A stretch of DNA of 64,000 nt, taken from the NCBI GenBank assembly GCA_963555705.1, contig OY743190.1, positions 15,314,491 to 15,378,490 of the forward strand, written 5' to 3'. The position numbers and the translations under genes were made by a program. This document shows, one piece after another, positions 38,045 through 47,620 of this stretch (positions are counted from its first letter, which is position 1; the number at the start of each line of letters is the position of its first letter). The DNA is from Ligustrum vulgare. Its lineage: Eukaryota > Streptophyta > Magnoliopsida > Lamiales > Oleaceae. The notes beneath the pieces are model-generated. The model saw nothing but the letters and a program-made list of their open reading frames with translations, was not told the origin of the DNA and did not search any database.

Positions 38045-38275
38045 AGTGGCGATTGGGCGACCAAGCTAGATAAAATTGAAGAAGCGGTTTTGGGGGTCCA
38101 TCCCAATATTCATTTGGTCAAGCAACAGTTTCCATGTTCTGGGCAGTTAAAAGAGATCATGGAAGTTTCTGGTTGCAAGTTAGTGAATATCAATTTTTGT
38201 GCAAGGAAGTGGGCAACGGTTACAAGTCATTGCGGCAAATTAAGAATTCAAATACTAGGAAGCAATTGTAAATAG
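38045..38275 (+). CDS. 3' end of an unidentified coding sequence, cut by the Athila LTR
   Basis: I do not recognise this protein. One uninterrupted frame of 76 codons runs from the LTR boundary to TAG at 38273-38275. It starts SGDWATKLDKIEEAVLG and includes FPCSGQLKEIMEVSGCKL and ARKWATVTSHCGKLRIQ. Its codon composition is richer in G+C than the surroundings and it lacks stops. An AT-rich 3'-UTR-like region follows. It looks like the last exon of a host gene whose upstream part was severed by the Athila insertion; the internal ATG at 38090 is probably not a true start. Confidence 0.45.
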   Translation, partial: SGDWATKLDKIEEAVLGVHPNIHLVKQQFPCSGQLKEIMEVSGCKLVNINFCARKWATVTSHCGKLRIQILGSNCK

Positions 38276-38931
38276 TTTTATATATATAGTAGAAACTTAG
38301 CCGTTTAGAAGTTCCAATCAATCAACTCTCAAAGAGAGATATGTAATTTTCTTTTATATATCTTTTACTTTTCCTGTCAATTCTTAGTCTAATTCATGTG
38401 CTGGCGCCCCTTGGAGGCCTTACTTCGCTTTTGATTGTAATCTTAAAAAATAAAGTACTCCTCGTTAGGACTTTGTCTCGAGAGGTTGTTATTTCTTACA
38501 AATCTTCTGAATCCTTTTAATTTGTTAGCGACTCCTTTCTCGTGAAAAAAAGACCTTCTAGAATGTCGACGGTAAGATATTCCTTATTCATAGATAAATC
38601 CATTAGTGCCTTTCCTTCTATGTTTTTAAGTATTCGTTTATGGTGAGTGAGCATTTTTGACATGTTGGCTATCTAGTATTCCTTTTGCTTTGCATAATGC
38701 AACCAGTGGAGGACTAAGAGTAGGTGTTGACAGCGTGGTCCAAGCAAGCCTTATAAAATTATAAGTGGAAGATGCAATAAACGGAACAAGTACAATATGT
38801 GATATCTAATTAATTTTCATTAATTATTTTTTTTCATCTCTAAATAGCAGATTAAGAATTTGAAGCCAAGCTAGTTAGACCAACTATATATATGCAATAA
38901 AATTTGTAATGAATTGAATAAATAAGAGTTC
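38276..38931. other. Non-coding sequence after the coding remnant
   Basis: Possible 3' UTR and intergenic sequence. A few short phrases such as GGAGGCCTTACTTCGC stand out from the AT-rich background, but no gene, RNA or repeat was recognised. Confidence 0.4.
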
Positions 38932-39117
38932 GCATTTATTAGCCGTTCAATCTGCTTGTCCTATTTTCTAGTACAGTAATATTTCAATCATATCTGTGTA
39001 ATTCTCTGTCACGGAAATATTCCTTTGCCTATACCATCTACCAAAAAACCACCACCCCTTCTTAACTCACCGCCAAAACACACATGCACCCAACCTCAAT
39101 GCCTTAACTAGCTATAA
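38932..39117 (+). promoter_or_regulatory. Duplicated promoter of the cell-wall gene, copy 1, orphaned
   Basis: It aligns along its length with 41628-41818, upstream of the intact gene. Shared phrases are TTAGCCGTTCAA, TTCTCTGT, AAATATTC and CTTAACTCACCGCCAAAACAC, ending at a TATA box (CTATAA). The gene body that should follow is absent; a MITE begins immediately after TATAA at 39118. Confidence 0.75.
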
Positions 39118-39505
39118 GGGTCCGTTATTTTCATAAAAAAACTATAACGATCCGTTTGATAGTAAAGGTGAAATTTGAGTAAAAAGAAAACGAAATAGCA
39201 AGAGTGAAATTTGAGTGAAAAGAAAACGAATTTCAGAAAATTAAATTTCTAGTAATTGGAATTTTAATGTATTTGATTGGTTTAACTTTTTAGGTGAATT
39301 TTTTTTCAACTTTTGTTGTTTGACTGACATTATTTTTCATGATAAATAAAACAACATTTAGCTATTTTTTTTTTTAATTTTTTCACATATTTGTAATTGA
39401 TAATAATAATGTCAATTTCTGAGAAAAAATAAGTCAATTAACAACAATAAAAATGATTAAACGAGGCTTCTATGATTTGCAATGCAAAGGTGGAATTATC
39501 ACCTA
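39118..39505 (-). mobile_element. Harbinger-type MITE, partial, inverted relative to the 43092 copy
   Basis: It starts GGGTCCGTT after TAA, with a second GATCCGTTTGATAG 30 bases on. It then follows the reverse complement of 53510-53716: GGTGAAATTT, AGAAAACGAA, CAACTTTTGTTGTTTGA, TTATTTTTCATG and AAGTCAATTAACAACAA. It ends where the Helitron begins, so the distal terminus is missing. Confidence 0.7.
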
Positions 39506-40572
39506 CTAGTATTTCACCTGTGCGATGCGCGAAAGTCATTATCCACAATATCGATTATAATAAGTATTCGTAAAATTTTAGTGTTTGTTAATATTAATCA
39601 ACACATATATAAATGCATAAAAAAGAATTCTCTATTATAATAATTATTAGAATTTAAAAAATAACATAAGTAATTCAAATTATTAAAAAATTATTTGAAT
39701 AGTAAACATCAATTTATATATTTAAATAATAAATTATTATTGATTTCAATAATTTTTATGAATTATTAATAACTATATTGAAAATGTAAATTTAGTAGAT
39801 TTTTTAATGGTATATCATATTTGATATAATATTATATGCACGAATATTGATGCATGTGAAAGGTATTAGCATATTTCTCATAACTTCTACATTTACTTCT
39901 TGTTTTTAACGTACTTTTTAATTTTCATTCAAAAAATCAATCACAATAATTAAAAAACAAATAGTCAAAATATTTGAATTTAACCAATAAAACTTTATTT
40001 ACAAATATAAGTAGTCAAAATAATAATTTTGAAAATCTCGCGATTATCATGATACGACAACCGAGTAAAATTGGATATTACGAAATTATACCGAAAATTA
40101 TACCCTATAATCTTTAAAAATTTATTAAAACTAAGAATGATTAAAAAATATTTATCATTTTATTAATATTATTAACTAAAAAAAATAAAAATCAAAGCAT
40201 TAACTCTTCGATATTAACCTTCGTTCAATAACTTTTTCTTATTTATAAGTAGCGCATTTTTTCAACTCTTTTTTAACTACATATTTTTTCAAAACTATTT
40301 CTCAACTACACATTTTACCTCGAAATAATTGCTGAACAGAGGCTTAATTTATTAAAATGTTTAATAATAATATATATAATATATATTTAGAAAATATAAT
40401 TTGTAATATTAAAGATAACAAATGATTTGACCATTAATAATTAAAACACAATTTAATTATTGATGGCTACGCATATGATTTATAATATTAAGGACAACAA
40501 ATAAATTAAAAAAACCAATAATTAAATAATAATTTTAAAACTGATAACTAAAAATATTGATTGAACTCATTC

Positions 40573-40620
<48 letters not shown>

Positions 40621-40759
40621 TATTATTATTATTATTATTATTATTATCAAAATATACAAATAACAATAACATCATATTAATTATTTACTATAATACTAAA
40701 ATATAAAGAATTTAAGAATTAAATTTTACCAAACTATCCTACTTTTATATACAGTATAG
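39506..40759 (-). mobile_element. Helitron, non-autonomous, tandem copy A
   Basis: On the minus strand the 3' end reads GCATCGCACAGGTGAAATACTAG at 39506 with host T next, and the 5' end reads CTATACTGTATATAAAAG near 40759. There is no Rep or helicase sequence. It is internally AT-rich and includes the perfect (AAT)n(ATT)n palindrome at 40573-40646. It abuts copy B head to tail without spacer. Confidence 0.7.
40573..40647. repeat. (AAT)n/(ATT)n perfect inverted microsatellite
   Basis: About 16 AAT units run directly into about 9 ATT units, so the right portion is the exact inverse of the left. A strong hairpin could form in single-stranded DNA, as occurs in rolling-circle intermediates. Confidence 0.9.
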
Positions 40760-41358
40760 GTTTCCACCAGTGCGATGAACTTAAATTACTATCCGCAATA
40801 TCGATAAGCATTCATAAAATTTAATGATTAGATATAATCAACGCAAATACAAAAGATATACAAATATTTTTTTTATTACAACAATTATTAAAATTTAAAA
40901 ACTACATAAATAATCCAAATTATCAAATAGTTCATTGAATGACAAGTGTAAATTTTGTATTTTTTTTACTATATATTATGTTAGATGTAATATTATGAGT
41001 ACAAATATTAATACTTGTTCAAGATATAAATATATTTATTATAATTTCTACATTTGCCTCAAATATTTAACTTTTTCTCAATTTTTGTTCAAAAATCACA
41101 ATAAACTATAAATATGTGTTTAATCTTAATTCATCAAATATACGACAATTGAATAATATTGAAGATCAAGTAATTATTATATCATATAATCTTTGCATAA
41201 TTATTAAAATTAATTTTTTTAAAATAATTATTAACCATTGTTTAGTGTACATATAGAAAAGTCAATAAATGCATTTACATCTATCCAAATTTTGCATTCA
41301 CACTAATCCGCTTTACATTCACACTAATTCATTATTCTCCCTTTATATATAGTATAGA
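40760..41358 (-). mobile_element. Helitron, non-autonomous, tandem copy B
   Basis: On the minus strand it starts TCTATACTATATATAAAGGG at 41358, after an A in the flank: the canonical plant Helitron 5' terminus. It is about 600 bp. Its 3' part (40760-40960) matches the 3' part of copy A (GTGCGATG, CCGCAATATCGAT, ATTATTAAAATTT), but the last bases, CTAG, are altered where it joins copy A. Confidence 0.7.
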
Positions 41359-41627
41359 TTAGCTAAGAATTTATCTGTATTAAAAACAAGAAATTGCCCA
41401 ACTTCTAACAAAAGTAAGAAAATTAATTTCAAGGTAAAACTTGTCAATCAACCAAAAGAAAAAGATGAAAATGACAAATAAATTTCACTTCCTAGGCAAA
41501 TCTACCTTATCAAACACTAACTAAGAACCTTTTTTTTTTTTTTTTTTTTCCCATCTACCAAAAACACCCTTTCTTTTTTCATTTGACAAAAGGGGGAAGA
41601 AAAAAAATATCGTCACAAAATAAATAT
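41359..41627. other. Intergenic sequence upstream of the cell-wall gene
   Basis: AT-rich with a T run at 41530-41550. The phrase TATCAAACACTAACTAAG near 41508 resembles a worn MITE end. No gene is seen. Confidence 0.35.
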
Positions 41628-41892
41628 GCATTGATTAGCCGTTCAAACGGTTTGTATTAATTTTCTGGTTCAGTAATTTAAAATCACGGGTGTAGTTTTT
41701 GTTCATTTCTCTGTTATGCAAATATTCTTGTAAGTACTGCATCTACTTAACCTACCGCATACCGCTTCTTAACTCACCGCCAAAACACTCACCCAACCCC
41801 ATTGCCGTTTAACTATAAGAACCCTTTTTCTCCCCATACTTGATCATCACAACATTTCTCGACTTTTTGTCTCGTTTTTGGGTTCCAAAAAA
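41628..41892 (+). promoter_or_regulatory. Promoter and 5' UTR of the cell-wall protein gene
   Basis: A TATA box TATAAGA lies at 41814-41820, 73 bases before the ATG, so transcription probably starts around 41845-41855. Upstream, CTTAACTCACCGCCAAAACAC (41767-41787) is the segment best conserved in the two orphan copies at 39060 and 54936. That points to a functional cis element, although shared ancestry alone could explain it. Confidence 0.65.
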
Positions 41893-42294
41893 ATGGGTTC
41901 CAATGCTCGTGGTGGCGTACTCTCTTACCTTTTCGTGCTCAGCATTGTTCTCTCTGTAATTGGATATGCTTTCGCAGGCCGGGATATCCCAAAGGACTCG
42001 AAAAATGTAGATAAGAAACAGCCTCAATGGTTAGGTTACGATGGAACGGTGCTGGTACCGGGTTTAGGTCGCTTCATGGTCCCGAAGAAAGGTACCCTTG
42101 TCAACCCATATACCTACAATCCAATCACTGGCACAAATGGAGGAAATGGTCTTTCTGTCCCGGGTTTAGGTGGTTCGACCGGTGGAGCTGGTGGCAGCAA
42201 TATTCCTGGTGGCGATGACACATTCGTACCTAACCCAGGGGTGGAGGTGCCGAATCCGGTTGGTGGCAGCGTTCCTAGGCCATCTGGCCCTTGA
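41893..42294 (+). CDS. Putative secreted cell-wall protein, glycine/proline-rich
   Basis: 133 aa, single exon. The first ATG in frame is 41893; the five residues that could precede it begin at a non-ATG codon. Residues 1-28 form a signal peptide (basic N-region, SYLFVLSIVLSVIGYAFA core) with likely cleavage before GRDIPKDSK. The mature part has KKQPQWLGYDGTVLVPGLGRF, PKKGTLVNPYTYNPITGT, a Gly-rich linker and PGGDDTFVPNPGVEVPNP. This matches the small plant 'putative cell wall protein' family of apoplastic proteins of unknown biochemical role. TATA box and AATAAA signal are in place, and no defect is visible. It is the only clearly intact ordinary gene in the window; two extra promoter copies without gene bodies flank it. 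Confidence 0.85.
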   Translation: MGSNARGGVLSYLFVLSIVLSVIGYAFAGRDIPKDSKNVDKKQPQWLGYDGTVLVPGLGRFMVPKKGTLVNPYTYNPITGTNGGNGLSVPGLGGSTGGAGGSNIPGGDDTFVPNPGVEVPNPVGGSVPRPSGP

Positions 42295-42322
42295 GTTTGT
42301 TCGTATCAACGTGTTTTCAAAA

Positions 42323-42328
42323 AATAAA
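42323..42328 (+). terminator. Polyadenylation signal of the cell-wall gene
   Basis: AATAAA lies 29 bases after the stop codon, a plausible plant near-upstream element. Further A-rich and TTTGTAA-like elements follow at 42370-42560. Confidence 0.45.
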
Positions 42329-42329
42329 C

Positions 42330-43088
42330 ATGGAAGATATAAATGGGTGCTTAGTTCCTGATGGAGTCGACAACTACAAATAAAATAGATCGATAATATT
42401 TAAATTATATAAAAAATAAAATAAAAAAAAAGACCGTATTTAAATTATAGTTGCAGACTTCATCATTCACTACCTGTCATTCACTACCTGTCAATGTTAT
42501 TGTCTCTTATCTTTTATTCTAGAACTGTATTCTTTTGTTTGACGTTATGTTTGTAACCTGTTTAATTGCTTTAATCTATCTACTATTGCACTTTTGAGCT
42601 AAGACCATCTCCAATGCATAACGCGAATTGAGGCTGATGTGACGATAAAATAGACGAATTTTTAAAAAATGTGGATAAATAGACAAAGCAGTTCAAAATT
42701 TGTTCTCCAATAGTACTTTCTACATTTTAATAACTTTGATTATGTAGCATTTTTTTATACTAAAATTAAAATTAATTACCACATTATCTCTAATTTACTG
42801 CAGGTTTCAAAAGGAAATTAATTTATATTATACAATTTAATTGGACCACGTCCTTATCTACAGTAATTAAATAATTATAAAATAAAAATTAATGCTGAGT
42901 CACCATGTCTCACAGAGCATTTAGATGTAGACGGAACACTCCACAATGTCTATTTTTTTTTTTAGCGTTACGTCAGCCTAACATCCTAATCCATGTCGTG
43001 TATTGAAGAGAGATTTTTACCATATTAAATTTATTTGCTTATGTGTCAAGTGTATTTTCCCAATCCACGAAATGAATTGGAGATTCTC
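42330..43088. other. Intergenic sequence downstream of the cell-wall gene
   Basis: No coding sequence. TCATTCACTACCTGTC occurs twice in tandem at about 42461-42494. The rest is AT-rich up to the MITE target site. Confidence 0.45.
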
Positions 43089-43178
43089 TAAGGGTCCGTT
43101 TGATTAGGTAAAATTTTCCATGGAAAAAGAAAACTTTTTCCTACTTTCTATCTTTTTGGTGTTTGATTGTAAAAATCT

Positions 43179-45404
43179 TGTAGCGACCGGGAATTTTAAA
43201 TTCTTTATAAAATATTTAGAACTCTAAGTGCGCGTCGCTACGACTTTTCCATTTAATTTAAAGGAGTATTCGTCTAGCCAATTAAGTGAAATTAAACTTA
43301 TTTAAAGACTTAGTCTAATTTCAATTTTATCAAAAATATTTTAATATCACAGTTTATTTTCAAAAGTCCAAGTATTAATTTTATTAAGTCCCAATTTGAA
43401 ATATTTTAGTCCAATCCAATTTATCGAGTCCAAATGTTTTTTTTTGCTACCAATCATTCAGGCCCATTTAAAAATCCAATAAGTCATCTTTTGACCCAAC
43501 CTATTCACCAGCTTCTTCCTCCCCAGGTTTTTCCTTACGAAATCGATACTCGTTTCCAAATTTTTACAAGATTTCCATAAACCAAGATTTTAACCTAAGC
43601 TACCATGTTTAACACCTAAATCAACTATTAATTTAATCCCCCAACTTCATTATCGAAACCTACGCAGCCGCCTCCAGCAAAGGTACGAGTTCTCTCAATT
43701 TCTACCATAGTTGAAACTGGGTGTCTGCGTTCATCACCATGCCAAACCACCAAACCCAAAACATCACCTCCAACCAAACGACTGCTGACCCAACTCTGTC
43801 TCACCCGAAACCTTCATCATCGAGCATCACCACCGCCACCATCTACTGCCTATACCCAGCCCCAATCGTGCACCAAAAACAACCAAAAAATCCGAGCCCA
43901 AACCCTTCCACCACCCAATCAACCGCCACCTGCAAGTCGAACCACCAGCCACCACCAATCCAACACCCCGAGCCAGACACAAGATCACCACCACCAGTCG
44001 CCACAACCAAACGCCCCAACCGCACACGGCCAACCATTGTCGCGACCTCATCACCACCACAAACCGCCCCCTGCCCAACTCCCAAATCTGAGCCAAACCC
44101 CCAAAAAAATCAAACCCGAAACCAAATTAAAAGCAATACCCATAACCTACCTCAACCTACCGGAGTTTTCGTCGCCGGAAAGCCACAAGCACCAAGCTTC
44201 ACAGGCTCGGTCTGGCCGCGGTTTCGCACAACCAACCACCCAAAACATCTCTAATTCCCTCAGCTAGCACCAAACCTACCGCCGCCACGTGCAGGGATTT
44301 CATCGCCGTCGTCGACGGCTGCGTGAAACGAAAGAGAGGGGCTTAGCCCTCTCCGTCGTCGCCTCGGTCTCTCTCTCTCTCTAAGGCTCTGTGTAACGAA
44401 ATAGAGAGAGGGAGGAATGAGGGATGATGTTTTATAAAAATTAAGTTTTCAAATATCCGTTTCAGCCCCCCCAGTTTTGAAAACAGCTATTTCAGCCCTT
44501 GTAATTCAAAATTATTCTGTTCAGTTTCAGTATGTAACAATTTGGTCCCTGCAGTTCTTAACTATTTCAATCAGCCCTTATTTTTGTAAAAGTCTACTTC
44601 AGTCCCTAAATTTTAAATTCAATTCTCTTAAAATTCCATTAGATCCTTATATCTTATTTATTTTAATCACTTTAAATTCAAGTTTCAAAAATACTAATTT
44701 AAGTAATTTTTCTTGGCTAGACGAATCATTTGGAGAATTAAGAGATTGACGTACTTCCCGCTCCAATTTTTGAGAACTTGTAACGTTAAAGGTAGACTCG
44801 CCCCCACTAATTGATTTATATTATAATTGCATGTGATTATGTGGATTTGTGTGATTTTATATGCTTTATTGCATGAGAAAAGAAAAGAATATCTCGTATG
44901 AGATAATTTGAGAATTTATGTTATGCACGTCATAACTTATCTGCTAGCATGATTTAAGAAAAGAATGTTTCATTTGTGTTCACTATGTGATGCCTATGAA
45001 TAAGAAAAGAATATCACTACATTATTTGCATGATTACTTGTCCAATTATCTTGTAGATTAATTATTGGAGTTGAGTCTACTGAGTATTTCATTTTGAAAT
45101 GCTCAACCCGTTGTTTTAACAAATTTGCAGATTTCGGTGACGGAGGCGAGTGATGGGCAATGGCGAAGAATATAATTTGGATATCATTTTTTGAAAGTCG
45201 TGGATTTCGAAATAAACAATTTCATTTTATCAAGAATTTTCATTTTAAATAAGTTTGTAAGAATTATTCTATTTAATTTGGAATTATCGCTAAACTTTGA
45301 TTTATTAAATGTGATATTTAATATTTAGTCATTTTCCGCAATAAAGTTTATTCCAGAATTTAGAAAAGTGACGTTCCGGGCTCCACGGAACTCGGGGCGT
45401 TACA
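43179..45404 (+). repeat. 5' LTR of the Tekay element
   Basis: 2226 bp, TGTAGCGACCGGG...GGGGCGTTACA. An in-phase Pro/Thr-rich frame at 43721-44254 (MPNHQTQN from its first ATG at 43739) appears in both LTRs with a frame-altering base difference near 44002. That argues it is not a constrained protein. A CT run lies near 44370. Confidence 0.95.
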
Positions 45405-45407
45405 GCG

Positions 45408-45419
45408 TGGTATCAGAGC
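45408..45419 (+). promoter_or_regulatory. Primer-binding site, tRNA-Met type
   Basis: TGGTATCAGAGC starts three bases after the LTR CA end, the standard initiator-Met-tRNA primer site of chromoviruses. Confidence 0.92.
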
Positions 45420-45830
45420 GGGTCTACGTTTCTGTAGACTTACAAAAAAAAAAAAATTTTTTTTTTTTTACAAAATAAGAAAATAAATTTTTCTAAACAA
45501 ATAATAGAAATAATGTTTTGACGACTTTTTGCCATTGCCCTCATTTTCCGCCGACTCCGAAGGTAACGAAGTTTAGTATGTTTACTTTATTGATTTATTT
45601 CGTATACTTGAGAATAAATGTTTGAGAATTTGACGAGAAAAGAAAGAAAAGAAAAGACGAGAAATAATTAGAAAAATAGTATCCGAAATAATGAGAAAGA
45701 AAGAAAGAAACGAGTTTTGGAGCATAATGGGAATTAGTACGATTGAAGAAAATTTTTCATAAAATATTTCGTCCCTAGATTTAAATAAATAATAAAACCC
45801 TAACTGGACTTTGCATAATGGGTTCTAGGC

Positions 45831-46280
45831 ATGGCACCAATTGATGGGATATCAAACCATATCCTCCGTTTTTGCGCCATACGTCATGACGCTATAGCTA
45901 GTGGACTTAGGCTGACTAACGCTCAATCTATTAGCCGCCTTTTGTCAACATTCCCAGAATGTCAACGTGAATTAGCGATCAAGTTTTATAATGACGTGAA
46001 GAGACGTCTAGGAGAAGACGTGAATTTCCAGACTGTCTGTGACGAATTTGTAATGCGGTGGGACCGCTACCTAACCCGTGCTCCAGCACCGGAGATAATT
46101 ATTCTATCTGATGACGAGGAAGAACCAGCGGAGATACCCGACGCCGAGTCAGGCATATATGACTATACTCCTGGCTCACCAGGGTATACCTTTGACTCAC
46201 CAACTATGACCCCGGGCGCACCAGATTATACCCCCAGCACACCAGGAGCGATATCTCCCATGTCACCGCCGAAGATGTAG
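45831..46280 (+). CDS. Extra ORF upstream of gag in the Tekay element
   Basis: 149 aa, unknown function. Residues ~1-83 look helical (SISRLLSTFPECQRELAIKF, FYNDVKRRLGEDVNF). Then comes EIIILSDDEEEP, a hydrophobic core followed by Ser and acidic residues, the form of a SUMO-interacting motif. A low-complexity tail repeats the pattern D-Y-T-P-G-x-P-G or T-P-G-A-P. It lies in the same +1 register as gag but is separated from it by a TAG stop and 219 bp including a T run. No in-phase splice pair linking the two was found. Composition and intactness fit a translated accessory protein, but coding status is unproven. Confidence 0.55.
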   Translation: MAPIDGISNHILRFCAIRHDAIASGLRLTNAQSISRLLSTFPECQRELAIKFYNDVKRRLGEDVNFQTVCDEFVMRWDRYLTRAPAPEIIILSDDEEEPAEIPDAESGIYDYTPGSPGYTFDSPTMTPGAPDYTPSTPGAISPMSPPKM

Positions 46281-46499
46281 AATATATGAGAGTTATCTTA
46301 AATTTTTTTTTTTTTCCTAGCATTATTCCCATTCTCCGTATTGGCAATTCTATATTTTGTACCCTCAATTGAAGGAATTTTAAAATATTAATGAGAATAT
46401 TTTCATTTTCGTTCATATTGGAGTTTAATTAATTGCAATATTTGGTACGAATTTTTATCAGAAGTTACCAACACGTTCCTTGTTTTCATTTTAAAGGGA

Positions 46500-47570
46500 A
46501 TGGCTAGACGTATTAACAGGGGTTTAACGGATCGTGCTACATCTGAACAAGAGAACCCAGGACAGGGCCCCACGGCCCAATCCAGTGTCATCAAGGACTT
46601 ACTTCTGGCCGTGCAAGATTTGAGGCAGGCCCCAACAGGTTCCTCAGTGCCAATTATCGAACAATTCAGGAGGTATCGTCCATCCACTTTTGATGGCGGG
46701 GACAATCCATTGGCCGTGGAGGAGTGGTTACAGGGAATCGAGAGGATTTTCAAGCATATCTCTTGCCCTGAGGACAAGAAGGTTACTTGCGCAGAGTTTA
46801 TGCTTATCGGTAGGGCCGGCTTTTGGTGGGAGTCCGCATCACGGACTAGGACCGCAGAGGAACAGGCAGCATTGACCTGGGAAGAGTTTAAGGAGGAGAT
46901 CAAAGACAAGTTCTTCCCACAACCCCTCCGAGACCATAAGGAGACCGAATTTTTACAGCTAGTTCAGGGTGAGATGGACATCACTGACTATGAACGGAAG
47001 TTCGAGGAACTGTCACGATATGCTCCACACCTAGTGGAAACCGAAGTTAAGAAGGCACGCCGATTTGAGAAAGGTCTGCGTTCGGATATCAGACAGATTG
47101 TTGGCTCACATGAACTGCCCACTTACAGAGAAGTTGTGAAGAAAGCTCAGGCTGTGGCTTTTGCTGGAGCAAAGATTGGCACCCAAGGCAGTCGGAACAA
47201 TCAAGTGCATCAAGGTAAACGGAAATGGCATGGTCATCATCAGAACAGGAACCAGAATTTCAATAAGAGACAGAATACAGGACCTAACAGAGGTCAGTTG
47301 ACCAGTTTCCTCCCACCATGTCCGAAGTGCCAGAAGACACACAAAGGAGAATGCCTCTTTGGCAACAAGGTTGTTTGTTATCGATGTGGCCAACCAGGCC
47401 ACTTTGCTCGAGATTGCAACGCAGCACCTGCTCAAGGCTCAGACCAGAAGAAGAACATTGACCAGAACAGGAAGGGGAAGGCTAGGGTATTTGCCATGGA
47501 CGCCGTTGAGAACTCCGACGTGATTGCAGGTATTCCATTATTTCAGCATTCATATACTTATATTACTTAA
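46500..47570 (+). CDS. gag: Tekay Gag (capsid and nucleocapsid)
   Basis: Structural protein that packages the element RNA. As read through, 356 aa. The retrotransposon gag domain covers about residues 60-195 (RRYRPSTFDGG, AVEEWLQGIERIF, GRAGFWWES, EEFKEEIKDKFFP, QGEMDITDYERKFEELSRY). A basic linker follows, then the zinc knuckle CYRCGQPGHFARDC at residues 293-306. The frame closes at 47568-47570. If the candidate intron starting at 47530 is spliced, Gag instead continues into protease, so the last 14 residues shown here may exist only on unspliced RNA. ATG 46500 is the first in the gag frame after the upstream ORF. Confidence 0.9.
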   Translation: MARRINRGLTDRATSEQENPGQGPTAQSSVIKDLLLAVQDLRQAPTGSSVPIIEQFRRYRPSTFDGGDNPLAVEEWLQGIERIFKHISCPEDKKVTCAEFMLIGRAGFWWESASRTRTAEEQAALTWEEFKEEIKDKFFPQPLRDHKETEFLQLVQGEMDITDYERKFEELSRYAPHLVETEVKKARRFEKGLRSDIRQIVGSHELPTYREVVKKAQAVAFAGAKIGTQGSRNNQVHQGKRKWHGHHQNRNQNFNKRQNTGPNRGQLTSFLPPCPKCQKTHKGECLFGNKVVCYRCGQPGHFARDCNAAPAQGSDQKKNIDQNRKGKARVFAMDAVENSDVIAGIPLFQHSYTYIT

Positions 47571-47620
47571 TTTCATGTATCATGCTTTGCTCGAATTAAT
47601 AATATGAACGACGATAACAG
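47530..47620 (+). other. Candidate 91-nt intron between gag and protease
   Basis: The stretch begins GTATTCC and ends GATAACAG. Its removal joins the gag frame (codon starts at multiples of 3) to the protease frame exactly, since 91 leaves remainder 1. The joined Gly codon then leads directly into the protease strand before DSGAT. It contains stops in the gag frame, is AT-rich compared with its coding flanks, and has TTAAT-type branch-point candidates 25-30 bases before the AG. The alternative is a frameshift or a non-functional insertion. Confidence 0.65.

Noticed and set aside
43721..44254. Pro/Thr-rich open frame inside the Tekay 5' LTR as a gene
   Set aside because: It lies wholly within the LTR, is repeated at 51597-52142 with a frame-changing base difference, and has no domain. 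Low-complexity composition explains the lack of stops.
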